Below the pieces are notes generated by a model, which saw nothing but the letters and a program-made list of their open reading frames with translations, was not told where the DNA came from and searched no databases. Positions 1 to 10,249 of a stretch of DNA of 64,000 nt are shown here, in pieces. Within the stretch, counting starts at the first letter, position 1; each line of letters starts with the position of its first letter. The position numbers and the translations under genes were made by a program. Origin of the DNA: Echria macrotheca (Eukaryota; Ascomycota; Sordariomycetes; Sordariales; Schizotheciaceae). Location of the stretch: NCBI GenBank assembly GCA_030411725.1, contig MU839838.1, positions 558,001-622,000 of the forward strand, written 5' to 3'.

Positions 1-98
1 TCTCCAGTCCTTGAGCTTGGTTCGAGAACGACCTCGATCCCTCAGTCTGCTTCCATCTGCACTGCCGTGTTGGGTTATGGTCCCGTTATTGACGAGCT

Positions 99-2451
99 AT
101 GGATCGCCCTCTTCTCAGAGCGCTGGACACCGATGACCTGGCGTGGCCAGACAATCGCAATATGGATTCAGATGATCTCCGGTCCCTGGCCCTCCCGAAC
201 CCTTCGTGGATGCCTTCCCTCTCCGACATCTCGGCCTCTGCCAACATGGTGTTTACCCACGCCGGCCAGCTTTCCCCCATCAGCAATGGCATGGACGCGT
301 CGACCAGTGCCTCATCAGCATCATTGTCGCCCCACGGTCTACCCACTGCGGACCTTGGATCCTCGCTGACGCACAATGACGCCTGGACCATGGCGTACTC
401 AAGGAGCAGCGAGGCCTCGGAAGACTCGATGGAAAGCGACAGACTAGATGATGTTGCCTGGGAACAAGGTTCGGACGATATCCTCGTGGCTCCCAAGCTG
501 GAACCCCGGGACGACGATGACTTCTGCATGGACAACCTGAAGGAGGCCCCCCTTACACCCATGGCTCTGCCAAACCCTGATCGAGCCTCGAGCCAGCCGA
601 GAACAAAGCGACCTCGAGGCAGGCCGAGGAAACATCCGCTGCCTCCAAACGTCGCTGCGAACAAGATCACCAAAGGGCGCTCCAAGACCGGATGTCTCAC
701 TTGTCGGAAGCGCAAGAAGAAATGCGACGAAGCCAAGCCACGATGTGAGCCACCGCCCCTCGAAGCTTGGAGTGTAAATGCTAATACCTTGGAGGCTTGA
801 ACTGCGAGAAGAACTCGGTCATATGCGAGGGATACCCCGAGAAGCAAATCTGGAAGAGCGGGAAGGAGAGGGCCGAAGAAGGTAACAGATTACGTCTGTT
901 TATTTGCAAATGCATATCTAACAGACACCAGAATGCATGCGAATCTGCAACCTGTCGATGATGGCAGTCCAGCCGATCTTCCCCGGACTGGAGACCGTCG
1001 AGGACAGGATCTTCTGGAAGCACTACAACGAGCACCTGAGCACTGTTCTTACCGTCGAAGGAGAGCATAAGAACGCCTTCAAGGATATGATGATACCGCT
1101 CGCCGTCAAAAACCAAGGCCTGATGCACTCGATTCTGTCGCTTGCCAGCAAGCATATAGACTTTGACACGCCTTACGGCATAAACATGCTGAAAAACAAC
1201 CCCGGGACGACGCGAGAAGCGCTAGATGAGCGAGCCACATATCACCACGATCAAGCCAGGAAGAGGTTTTGCCACGAAGATGGCACCGAAAAGGACAACC
1301 TGGGTATTTCTGCCCGATATGGGCAGATGCTGTGTTTTCTCCTTGAAGCTCGGGCGACTGGAAATCCCCGCGGAGAGCATCATCTCCATCTCGGAGGCTA
1401 CTACTCGATTATGACCAGCAGCCCCCCGCCCCAGGATGCCAATTTTCTGTCCTTCATCTCCGAATTCTTCCAGTACCACATCTTCGCTGACGAGCTCCTC
1501 AACTGCGAATCTGCCTCCAAAGAACCGCCTGCTTCTCCGCATATCCATCCCCCACGGCTTTTGGGTGTCGCCGACGGGTTGCTGAATTACGTGTCCCAGA
1601 TCACGGCAATTCGAAATGCAATCCGGAGCAATATGCTGGCCCACGTTGATCCTGTAGTCGACTACACAAGCCTGTACCGCGCCGAAAAGATTGATGTTGC
1701 CATTAGAGCATGGTTTCCGCAGTGGCCACCTGGTGATAGCCGGGAACGGGTAGGCCTCCTGTACAAGCACATGGCCTGGATCTATCTGGTGCGGACGGTA
1801 TACCCACCCTCGTCGTCTGCTGCTTCGTCCATGTCTTCCTCTACCGTTTCGCTTCCTCTGGTCCATAGCTCGCCCAGCCACGGCCGCTCCGCATCGTCCG
1901 TCATGAACAACACGCCGCCGCAATCAGCTTCGACAAGCTGCGCCTCCTCCCCCAGATTGTCCGGCTTCGGGTATGGCCTCCCCATCACTCCCCACGGCTC
2001 CCTTCCGGGGCCGAGCTCGCTTCTCCCGTCGTCACGCAACGATAGTATCACAGACGTCGCTCTGCCGCCCAGCAGCCAGACCTTACCAAGCCGACCCGAC
2101 TCCCCGCCTCCGATTCGCCGGCCTGTATTGAACGAGCACGACCTGCGCATCACGAACGCCGTGGACCAGTCACTGGAGATCATCGATACATTCAAGCCCA
2201 GCGATCCGAGCCAGACGCTGCTTTTGCTCCCCTGTTTCATTATCGGGACAGCATGCTTCACGCCAATCCAGCAAGAAAAGATTGGAGCTGCTATCAGGAC
2301 GTTCAAGGGGTATACAGGCATGCGGAACGCGGACCTCGTCATCAAGGTGCTTGAGGAAGTCTGGGCAATGATGAGCGCCGGTAAATGGTCGGATGCATGG
2401 GACTGGCCAAGCATCGCTCGCCGCATGGATCTGAGCTTCATCCCAGCTTGA
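99..2451 (+). CDS. Zn2Cys6 transcription factor with fungal-specific activation domain
   Basis: Three exons, 99-744, 795-881 and 932-2451, give about 750 residues. The first intron has a GCTAATACC branch site and cuts the zinc cluster between its fourth and fifth cysteines. Once spliced, the cluster reads CLTC-RKRKKKC-DEAKPRC followed by LNC and SVIC, which is the complete six-cysteine binuclear zinc pattern. An AT-hook-like basic stretch (KRPRGRPRKHP) lies just before it. The N-terminus is acidic and Ser-rich. The middle and C-terminus carry the helical region expected of Fungal_trans_2 (DUF3468) factors, broken by a long Ser/Pro-rich insert near residues 530-640. The exon-1 frame has a stop at 90-92, so ATG 99 is the natural start. 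It is a nuclear DNA-binding regulator. The zinc-cluster context resembles the PRO1/RosA/NosA group of developmental regulators, but I cannot confirm orthology. Target genes are unknown. Confidence 0.85.
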
Positions 2452-3507
2452 GACGATGCTCCAAGGCGGAGGAGCTTTTTCGTCCTATCACTTACGGTTT
2501 CGCGCGATTAAATCTTGTCGGTTTTAATTTTTCTCCTCGGTCCTGGCTTTGGTATTCGTGGCATGGTCCAAGCGAACAGCCTACTACTTGTCGGTCCCTT
2601 TCACTGACGATTTGGTTTCCTGTCATTATCGGACGGGAACGGGGACGATCGCAAGCCGTTGTACAACACTGTCGTTTATTCATCAATCCCCTTTTGTGTA
2701 TCACGTATATAAATACCCAGAACCAGAGACACCCACCCGGTTTCCTTTTGTGAGCCTACATATATCCATCTCGATGGAAGGGGATGAGATCCGGTTTTCA
2801 AGCATAGCGAAAGGTTTTTTTCTTCATCGGAACGGTATGGCAAAGGACAAACATCAAAACTCGAGACAGAACTCGGTCATTGTGGGACACACGGAACAAA
2901 ACCATGGAAAAAAGCGATGTGGTGGGTGTGTCGAGCATCATTTTGTTACAACATAAAAATGGGGCAGATAGGAGTATGTTTAAACAACCATCGGAATCAA
3001 GGGCAAGGGGCACGGTGTTCGGGGCAAGGGAGTTGAGGGTAAGGGGAAAGGGGTAAAGGGAAAGGGGCAAGGGGGGCATAAACAGAACTCCATATCGGCA
3101 AAAAGGGGCTTGGTAGCTTGAAAGGTTGGGGCTGTGGCAGGATCGATGGAGTATCTGGGACACAGCACCACTGCATTTCCTATGTGGCTCATCGAGCAGC
3201 GGGGAAGCTTTTAATTGTCTTTTTACTTTCCGTTAGGAAGGGGGATGGGCACGGTGTTGAAGGGGATAGGGGAGCCCGGAGTTGCTGTTGTTGGTATCCA
3301 AGTGACTACCAGGTCCGGTTGCATTGCACAGCGAGAGGACGGAGTTTATATTACAGACCAAATAAAAAGAGGATGGAGCAGTGTCAGCAGCTCTCGGCGT
3401 TCGCATAAACCACTTTTTATTCTTTTCCCAAAGACCGTACTCAACAGGTGTTTTTGGTGCTTGACACTCTCGTAAACGATACCTCTTCTCGTCACGTATC
3501 CATCGTT
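2452..3507. other. Convergent intergenic region with 3' UTRs
   Basis: This stretch lies between the tail-to-tail regulator gene and PS-decarboxylase-like gene. It should hold both 3' UTRs. I see no protein with coding character. The only distinctive element is the G-rich tract described separately. A TATATAAATA string near 2705 is not followed by a recognisable gene. Confidence 0.6.
2998..3080 (+). repeat. G-rich low-complexity tract with many GGGG runs
   Basis: Short GGGGCAAG/GGGGAAAG-like units are repeated about ten times on the + strand, with runs of three to six G separated by 2-6 bases. The pattern satisfies the usual G-quadruplex rule several times over. It lies downstream of the transcription factor stop codon, so it may be in its 3' UTR. 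No function can be assigned. Confidence 0.7.
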
Positions 3508-5248
3508 CTACGACCTGACAACGCAGAGCTTACCCCTGACAGGCACGTTCCGCCCCCTCTGGACGTCGGGGAACTCCTCGACCCGGACGCCCGGGCGGAA
3601 CATGACGACGTGCGACGACCCGCCAAAGTGGAACATGCCGATCTCGTCGCCCTTCTTGACGCGCTGCCCTTCCTTGACCGTGATCTCGCACGTGCTGACC
3701 TCGTCCATGCCGACGCCAATAAACGCAATCAGGCCGATGGCCGGGTTGTCCGCCTCGAAAAAGATGACGGCGCGCGTGGCGAGCGCAGTCAAGTAGCCCT
3801 GGGCGCCGGCGATGCCCTTGTCCTGGATCTGGACGTCGATCTCGCCGTCGGCCGACTCGTGCTCGAGCAGCGGCTCGGAGAAGTAGGTGCCCTCTGCGAC
3901 GAAGGCGGAGCGGACGGTTCCCGAGACGGGGGCGTGCCAGCGGTCTTTTTTTTTATGTGTTTCGTCAGCGTTGGGGGGAAAAAAGGGGGTTAAGATATAG
4001 TCCGGAAAAAAACCACTTTAAGCAGTACGAAGAAAGAAAAACACGTACGGTAGGATAGCGCAGACAGGAATGCTTGGTAAACAGTGCCGCCGGCGAACTG
4101 ATCAGCCAGCGGCGAGTAGGCGAGCATGTCGACGACCGAGTACGGCTGGCCCTTGATCCAGAAGCGGTCGCGCAGCTTGATGTCGCGCTCGATGTTGAAG
4201 GGCTGGGACTCGCACGCGTTGGCCACGACCGAGTCGTCGCCCGGCGAAGCGACGGGGCGGAAGCTATCGCGGACGCGGCGGGTGAAGAAATCTTTTGTCC
4301 CCCCCTTTTCATCAGCATCCACATCCACATCCTCAGAGAGAGAGAGAGAGAAAGGGGGGAGACAAACCATCCCACGACTTAAACCCATGATGCTTAGCCT
4401 TGGGATCGCACACATACGCTTCCTCGAAGGCCGTCACCGATGTATCGGACGCCATATTGGCCACCTCCATGAGATCCTTGTATCCCACCTCGCCGAACCA
4501 GCCCGTCTCGTGGTCGGCCAGCACCTCGGCCGACTCGGGCGTCTGCAGATACCGGCCCCATTCGTTGAGTACCTTCTTCAGCATGGCATTCACCTCGGGA
4601 TCTAGAAAGGCTGCATGTCCGCTCGGCGTGCCCATGACATAGTCGAACACGGCCGCCAGGGGTACGCCCACCATGCCCTACAATTATCATCATCATCAGC
4701 CCCTTTTTTTCAGCCTTCCCCTTTCTTTCTTTCTCTTTCATAAACTCTTGGAGACACACACACACACACACACACACACCAAAAACTTTAATAAAAAGAA
4801 GAATAACATACCACATGGGCAGCAGCATCCGTCCACTGCGGCGCGTGTCCAAACACCCGGTTCAGCACGAGTATCATGTGCCGATAATCGCGAATCAGCC
4901 GCTCGCCCGTCGGATCGCGCCGGTAGCACTCCCGCCCCCGGGGCACCTCGTCCCACATGGCCGAGAAGTACATGTACAGGCGCGGGTTGGTCTCGATCAT
5001 GTCCTGGAACTCCTTCAGGACCGGAATCAGGGGCTGTTGGGGGTGCGAGTCGACGTGCTCGACGTGGCGGCGGAGCCATTCGTGGTGGATGCGGTGGTCT
5101 GCTGGGAGCCAGTGGCCTACTCTTTTTTTTGAGACGTCGTGTTAGTCTTATAAGGTATGTTGGGACAGTGAGCTGGCAAAAGGGGGGGTTACCGGTGAGT
5201 ACGGCTGTGCGCTGGGATATCGTGGTGATCACCCTGTTGATGGACCAT
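3508..5248 (-). CDS. Phosphatidylserine decarboxylase family protein (PsiD-like)
   Basis: Five exons on the minus strand (5248-5193, 5121-4812, 4677-4368, 4291-4049, 3944-3508) splice in frame to 451 residues. The N-terminal half matches the extra domain found in PSD-related amino-acid decarboxylases (VGHWLPADHR, FGHAPQWTDAAAHVG). The C-terminal half carries FKSWDDFFTRR, SYHRWHAPVSG, VSTCEITVKEGQ.VKKGDEIGMF and the terminal GGSSH. GGSSH replaces the LGST self-cleavage site of classical PS decarboxylase, and its serine should become the pyruvoyl group. The length (439 aa in PsiD), the N-terminal domain and GGSSH place it with the soluble fungal group that includes L-tryptophan decarboxylase PsiD, rather than with mitochondrial Psd1. 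There is no clear transit peptide or membrane segment. The substrate (phosphatidylserine or an aromatic amino acid) cannot be settled from sequence. No biosynthetic cluster partners are adjacent. Confidence 0.88.
4335..4351. repeat. (AG)8 microsatellite in intron 3 of the decarboxylase
   Basis: A short AG run lies inside the 76-nt third intron of the PS-decarboxylase-like gene. On the coding strand it gives a pyrimidine-rich CT tract. Confidence 0.9.
4754..4779. repeat. (AC)13 microsatellite in intron 2 of the decarboxylase
   Basis: An uninterrupted AC/GT dinucleotide run lies inside the 134-nt second intron of the PS-decarboxylase-like gene. Length polymorphism is likely but should not affect the protein. 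Confidence 0.95.
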
Positions 5249-5728
5249 TTCGGCGGTTTTACTTTTACCTCCAAATGTTTTTTATTTGATCTCAAATTTT
5301 GGGTCGATCAAGGCAAGAAAGAGAGCATTAAAGTGTCTTTTAGAGTCAATAATTCGAGAGACATCTCCATCATTATATCGGCCACCCATTCCCCAATGAG
5401 CGGACGTAGTCCGGGGATGTGCTGGGGATGCAAAACATGGCACCGTCACCAAGGTTCAAAGCGGCTCTCCGCAAACGTCAACGTCATCCTGCTCTCTTTT
5501 AGACGACGACCAGCGTGACAATCCGCAGCATGCAAGCATTGCATCGGACAGAGTTCAAAAAACTTGGCGCCGCCTGTAACAAAAGTTGGGAAACACCCGT
5601 TTGAATGTATTTTAGTATACGTCATGTTTCTACTCAAAACAAAAAAAACATTGGGGTATCATCCTCTCTTCTCTCCTCTCTTCCATCCTGACGCCTGCAT
5701 TTCCTCGGAGCTGTCAACCCCTCACTCA
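5249..5728. other. Intergenic, upstream of the decarboxylase
   Basis: This holds the promoter of the decarboxylase gene and the 3' UTR of the zinc-finger gene, both transcribed leftwards. No coding segment or recognisable site was seen. Confidence 0.6.
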
Positions 5729-6604
5729 TCAATCCAACAGATTCGCCGCCGCCGCCGCCTTCTTTTTGCTCTCTGCAGCCTTTTTCTTCCTCAAATAGGC
5801 CGCATGCCGCTTCTTGTGTTCCTGCCGGTCGCTCTCGTTCAGCGGGTTGTACAGTACGTCGCACTCCCTGCAGATGGTGAAACCGGGCTTCGGATCGATC
5901 GCGAGGCTCAGCGTGGTTTGCTTCATGTCCTTGGTCGACTGCCTTTTCAGTCTCTTCTTGCCCCTTTTGTCGCCGTGATCCGGCGGTTTGGGGATACCGT
6001 TTAATCGATCTGGTGATAGCTCTCGCAGAACACCGCGGTCGTCTTGTCCGTTGGTTCGAGCGTGGCGGGCGGTCTCATCGTCGTCCGATTCTGCATCTAC
6101 GTCTTCTTCTTGCTGCTCCTCGGGGCCGCTGCGGGGCAACGGCTGCTTCTCACTTTTCAATGCGCGCGCTTGTCTCTCGGAATTCAACTTCGTAGCTGGT
6201 CCTCCGCGCTTCCTGCCAGAAGGCGTGATGGGAGAGGAGGGCGGCGGTGTGAGTGTTGACAATGCGCATTCCGATAATCTCGTTGCGTTCTTCGAGGTCG
6301 AGGAAACTGGCTTGAAAAAAGATAGAATTGAACCTTTCTTCGGCAGCGGTTCTGGATTCGAAATTTTCGGTGGTGAAGATGCCAGCGTCGGACTGGATGC
6401 CGCGTCTTCTGTGCTCTCCGTCCGCCTCTTCTTCACTGGCGGCTCCTCTGGCTCGGCGCGCGGTGCGGCGCGTTTGCCATAAGTCCGTATCAACGGGCGC
6501 TTGCGTACTGGGACATCGGATGTCGGGACGGCGTCCGAATCTACCGCAGTCGCGACGTTGTTGGCAGGAACCGGTCTTGCCGCGATCGTGTTGCTAGCGG
6601 GCAT
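5729..6604 (-). CDS. Stand-alone ESCO/Eco1-type zinc-finger protein without acetyltransferase
   Basis: A single exon of 291 residues. ATG 6604 is the first in-frame ATG. The body is low-complexity, charged and Ser/Pro-rich. Only the C-terminus is structured: KQTTLSLAIDPKPGFTICRECDVLYNP followed by EHKKRHAAYL gives the C2H2 pattern (C-x2-C then H-x4-H) of the zinc finger that precedes the acetyltransferase in Eco1/Ctf7/ESCO cohesin acetyltransferases. The protein ends in a Lys/Ala-rich tail about 20 residues later, and no acetyltransferase is encoded downstream. A GSILSFFKP segment near the middle resembles a PCNA-interacting (PIP) box. KKRR stretches suggest nuclear location. A role at replication forks or in cohesion is inference from the finger and PIP-like motif only. 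Confidence 0.75.
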   Translation of the reverse strand: MPASNTIAARPVPANNVATAVDSDAVPTSDVPVRKRPLIRTYGKRAAPRAEPEEPPVKKRRTESTEDAASSPTLASSPPKISNPEPLPKKGSILSFFKPVSSTSKNATRLSECALSTLTPPPSSPITPSGRKRGGPATKLNSERQARALKSEKQPLPRSGPEEQQEEDVDAESDDDETARHARTNGQDDRGVLRELSPDRLNGIPKPPDHGDKRGKKRLKRQSTKDMKQTTLSLAIDPKPGFTICRECDVLYNPLNESDRQEHKKRHAAYLRKKKAAESKKKAAAAANLLD

Positions 6605-6980
6605 CTTCGCATTGGCGTCCTGCGTGGAAGATGGGGGCGAGGGGCGCGTTTCTAAGTGTGTCGGAAGGGAGAACAGAGGGGGTATCAAGACATAACGTCG
6701 CCAAATGTCAGAATATGAACATATGATAATAGGAATAAATCATCCCTGAACCAATAGGTCCGAGCAATTTCTGTCGTGGTGCAAAGCCCTGGTTTTGTGT
6801 GTTGGTGGCTGCCCCGCAACCAGCAGGGTTGATGAACTTAAAGTCGCGTCGAGCGCGTTCTGACGCGTCTGGCAGCGCCAAGCTTCAGATGCACGATGAC
6901 GAGCGGGGCACCACTTATCCCTGTCAGACAACAAGTCGAGACTTCGCATCGAAATATTTGCATTTACACGTGTACAGCGC
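6605..6980. other. Intergenic between two leftward genes
   Basis: Promoter and leader of the zinc-finger gene and 3' UTR of the Vma12 gene. No further gene is supported. Confidence 0.5.
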
Positions 6981-7847
6981 TCAATCTGTAGTTGGTCCTT
7001 CATCCTTCCGCCTTCTTCGAACATTTGGCTCTCCGACCCCCTCATGGTCAACTCGACGTGGCACGATCCCGGATTTCTCTTCAGGACCAACAACCCAGGT
7101 CTGTACCACCTGTTTCACCTCCTTCAGCGTCTTATCCTTCTTCTTCTCGACACCCAGGTGCCAGATATATCCCGAATACAGTACCACCTCGGCAATCCCG
7201 ACCGCAATACTCCCGCCCATAGTAAGAAACAGCCTCGCCGGTGTACTCCACCACCTCGCGAGAACCCATAGTGTGGCCGCAACCCCGAGGATGGTCGCCA
7301 TGAAGTTGACGATGAGCATCACTTGTCGGTGCACATCGTTGTATGTTATATCATCGTCGCCGAGATCATCTTTCCGACCGGGCCGGTTAGCCTCTGCGAA
7401 AGTTTGAGCGAGGTTCGACCCCGGAAATCGTTGCGAGAATGTCTCCGTCGGCGGTAATGGGTTCGTCATGCGCTCATATGCTCGCTGCTCCTCGTCACGT
7501 CGTAGTCGCGCCATCAGAGCTTTGTATTCATCCGACTTGAACAACGCGTCAGCAATGCAATGGCAAAGGGTCAAGACGAAACTCACAGGCTCCGGTTTAG
7601 GCGGTGGCGGAGGGACGTATACTCTGGAGCCCTTCAGTAGTCTCTCCAGACTATATCCCTCACGCTCCGCATCCCTTAGCATCTTCCATATGTCGACGAT
7701 CTGGCCATGTGAAATGGGACTGCCTTCGCAGACATTATCGAGAGGCGGGTCGTTCTCGTTCTGTTGTAATCTGGATGCATCCGAGTCCAGACCCTCTAAT
7801 TCTTTCAGTGCGTCTATAATCGCCGGTGTCGTGATTAGAAGAACCAT
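6981..7847 (-). CDS. VMA12: V-ATPase assembly factor Vma12/Vph2 (TMEM199 family)
   Basis: Two exons, 7847-7587 and 7535-6981, give 271 residues. The reading frame stays open 5' of ATG 7847, but that part lies in the divergent promoter and has no family-like sequence. MVLLITTPAIIDALKELE is a typical Vma12 N-terminus. Family features are the conserved LLKGSRVYVPPPPPKPEP and SDEYKALMARLR segments, then two C-terminal membrane spans (about 20 residues each, VMLIVNFMATILGVAATLWV and LFLTMGGSIAVGIAEVVLYS), and a charged cytosolic tail. In yeast Vma12 works with Vma21 and Vma22 in the ER to assemble the V0 sector. The intron is 51 nt and contains no stop, so retention would add 17 residues rather than truncate. 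The gene is divergent from COQ1. Confidence 0.9.
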   Translation of the reverse strand: MVLLITTPAIIDALKELEGLDSDASRLQQNENDPPLDNVCEGSPISHGQIVDIWKMLRDAEREGYSLERLLKGSRVYVPPPPPKPEPVSFVLTLCHCIADALFKSDEYKALMARLRRDEEQRAYERMTNPLPPTETFSQRFPGSNLAQTFAEANRPGRKDDLGDDDITYNDVHRQVMLIVNFMATILGVAATLWVLARWWSTPARLFLTMGGSIAVGIAEVVLYSGYIWHLGVEKKKDKTLKEVKQVVQTWVVGPEEKSGIVPRRVDHEGVGEPNVRRRRKDEGPTTD

Positions 7848-8250
7848 GGCTTCTGCCGCCGTCAGAGCTGGCTCGCGAAGATGTTGTTGTGCTGGTGTGA
7901 AGCTGCCTGCCGCGCAATGGATTTGCGAATTGCGATCACTCGCATCGCTGCAAGCTGCCGAGACCCGCACCACCCGAGCCAGCGGAGTGGGTCGCGCCAC
8001 GCATATCAGGCGCACCAGCCACAGATTCTCAGGAACAGGCAGATAAGCCACAAAGCCAAGATTGGTGCCAAGCTCACCAAATCGGGAATCCGCGCAGGAA
8101 CTTTTCGGGATGGCCAGTTGCAAACCTCGAATCCGCCGGCGTCGCGACATTCCGCACCCTCAAGACCCCAGCCTCCTCCCGATGCCTCGGAGGGTCCCAT
8201 ATTGACGTCTGGAAGTCAATTGGCCCTCGCTGAGGACCAGTCGTGCGGAA
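7848..8250. promoter_or_regulatory. Divergent promoter between VMA12 and COQ1
   Basis: The two start codons are 403 bp apart and point away from each other, so this interval must carry both promoters. I see no strong TATA element or named factor site. Confidence 0.6.
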
Positions 8251-9673
8251 ATGCCGCTCTCTACAGGCGCCTCGGTGGCCCGAGGTGCCAGAAACGCCAC
8301 AGCCCGAGTCTCCCGGTCGGCCCTGATATGCCCTCAGTGTCTACGAACCGGTCCCCTTGACGCCCGGATACGGACGGCGTATGCCGTACAGCCACGTGCG
8401 CTATATCACTCGACCCGGAGGCGCGACTCTGCCTGGGCTGCTGCCGTCTCGGTCGCGGGCAACATCGTTTCGAATGCGATCACTCGGGCCAAGGGCGACA
8501 TGCCCACCATCGACCCTCTGCGGATCGTGGCCAAGGAGATGAAGTTCTTGACTGGGAATATTCGGAAGCTCTTGGGTTCCGGGCATCCCTCGCTCGACCG
8601 CGCCGCCAAGTACTACACGCAAGCCGAAGGCAAGCACGTCCGACCTCTGATCGTCCTCCTCATGTCACGAGCAACCTCGTTATGTCCCAAGGCCCCCCAG
8701 CGCCAGCAAGCGACGCTACAGGCTTCTGCCGCCATCGACACCTCATTATCGCCGCTTTCCATCCTGTCCGACTACAACCCTTCGGCCGCCAATGCCCAAG
8801 CCGAGGCCGAGACGGCGGATGTCGACATCCTCCCTTCACAACGTCGCCTCGCCGAAATCACCGAGCTGATTCACACGGCGTCGCTGCTTCATGACGATGT
8901 TATCGACCACTCGGAGTCACGCCGGGGCGCGCCATCAGCCAACCTTGAGTTTGGCAACAAGATGGCCGTGCTGGCGGGTGATTTCTTGCTTGGACGGGCA
9001 TCGGTCGCGCTAGCCCGTCTGCGCCATGCCGAGGTTATCGAGCTTCTGGCTACCGTCATCGCCAACTTGGTAGAGGGCGAGTTCATGCAGCTGAAGAATA
9101 CGGCGCGTGACGAGGAAAACCCGCGATGGTCGGAGGATACCCTTACGTACTACCTGCAGAAGACGTACCTCAAGACGGCCTCGCTCATCAGCAAGAGTTG
9201 TCGTGCGGCAGCGCTTCTTGGAGGCGCAGATGCACAGACCGTGGAGGCAGCGTACCTCTATGGCAAGAATCTGGGTCTTGCGTTCCAACTAGTAGACGAC
9301 ATGCTCGACTACACACGGAGCGGACAGGAGCTCGGCAAGCCGGCGGGGGCTGATCTCGAGCTCGGGCTGGCGACGGCGCCGTTGCTGTTTGCCTGGAAGA
9401 CGATGCCAGAGTTAGGCGCCCTGGTAGGGAGGAAGTTTGAGAGGGAGGGCGACGTTGCGAGGGTATGTAATATCCCCACTATTCCCGACAAGCTTACTTA
9501 CACAAACACAGGCACGAGACTTGGTGATGCAGAGCGACGGCATCCAACAGACGAGGGCACTGGCCGAAGACTACGCCGATCAGGCCATCCAGGCCATCAG
9601 CGGGTTCCCTGACAGCGAAGCCAAGGATGGGCTCATAGAAATGGCCGTCAAGACTCTGCAGCGGCAAAAATAA
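8251..9673 (+). CDS. COQ1: Mitochondrial trans-polyprenyl diphosphate synthase Coq1
   Basis: Two exons, 8251-9462 and 9512-9673, give 457 residues. This is the class I polyprenyl synthase that makes the isoprenoid side chain of ubiquinone from FPP/GGPP and IPP in the mitochondrial matrix. The first Asp-rich motif is LLHDDVIDHSESRRG (DDVID at about 215-219) and the second is LAFQLVDDMLDYT (about 345-352). EGKHVRPLIVLL and GEFMQLKN are also typical. The N-terminus is rich in Arg, Ser and Ala without acidic residues, as in a matrix targeting peptide. A segment at about 165-195 (Ser/Ala/Glu-rich) is the usual fungal insertion before the first motif. The last exon supplies ARDLVMQSDGIQQTRALAEDYA. 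Side-chain length cannot be read from sequence with confidence. Confidence 0.95.
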
Positions 9674-10249
9674 TCTAATTCTGTCCATTGGGACAGGTGT
9701 ATTAACACAGGGACCATGAAACCATAAAACGGGGAACGAGTCAAGACGTCTATAGAGGACAGCCTCGGGGGGCTGATGTATGGTGTACAATACTGAGGGA
9801 CAACGAAGGGAAGCCGCCATTCTTCTCAGACTTTGGGCAAAGGGGGAGGGCAACGTCATGTTATATATTTGTGTACTACCTATGAGATGCATAGACAGGC
9901 GCAATGTGGACGGCAGGTTTGAGTTTTGTTTTTGGTCTCTCTCTCATTTGGCTGGTTTGGTCAGTGATCAAGTTTGGTCGGACGGCTGGCTGGCCGGCTT
10001 CTGGAGTGGTGAATGGTTCGGTCTGGATTGGGACACACTCCCGTCCCGGGTAAATCTACCGTTTGCACACATCCCGCTTGATGTTGGTTGCTACACTCTC
10101 CGGAACAAGCTTCCATGGTTTCCTGAATGAGAAGGCCCTCTTCTTGCTTTTAAAAGCAGGACCTGGGATTGCGCCGAGGGGGGGACAATCATGTTTCTAT
10201 CGCGCATGAGTCTCCTCCAACCATCGAGGTTGTTTCGCCGCCGTCTACA
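9674..10249. other. Intergenic: COQ1 3' UTR and promoter of a secreted-protein gene
   Basis: No coding segment is supported. A TTTTAAAAGC string near 10149 lies about 100 bp before the next start codon and could be a TATA-like element. Confidence 0.45.
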
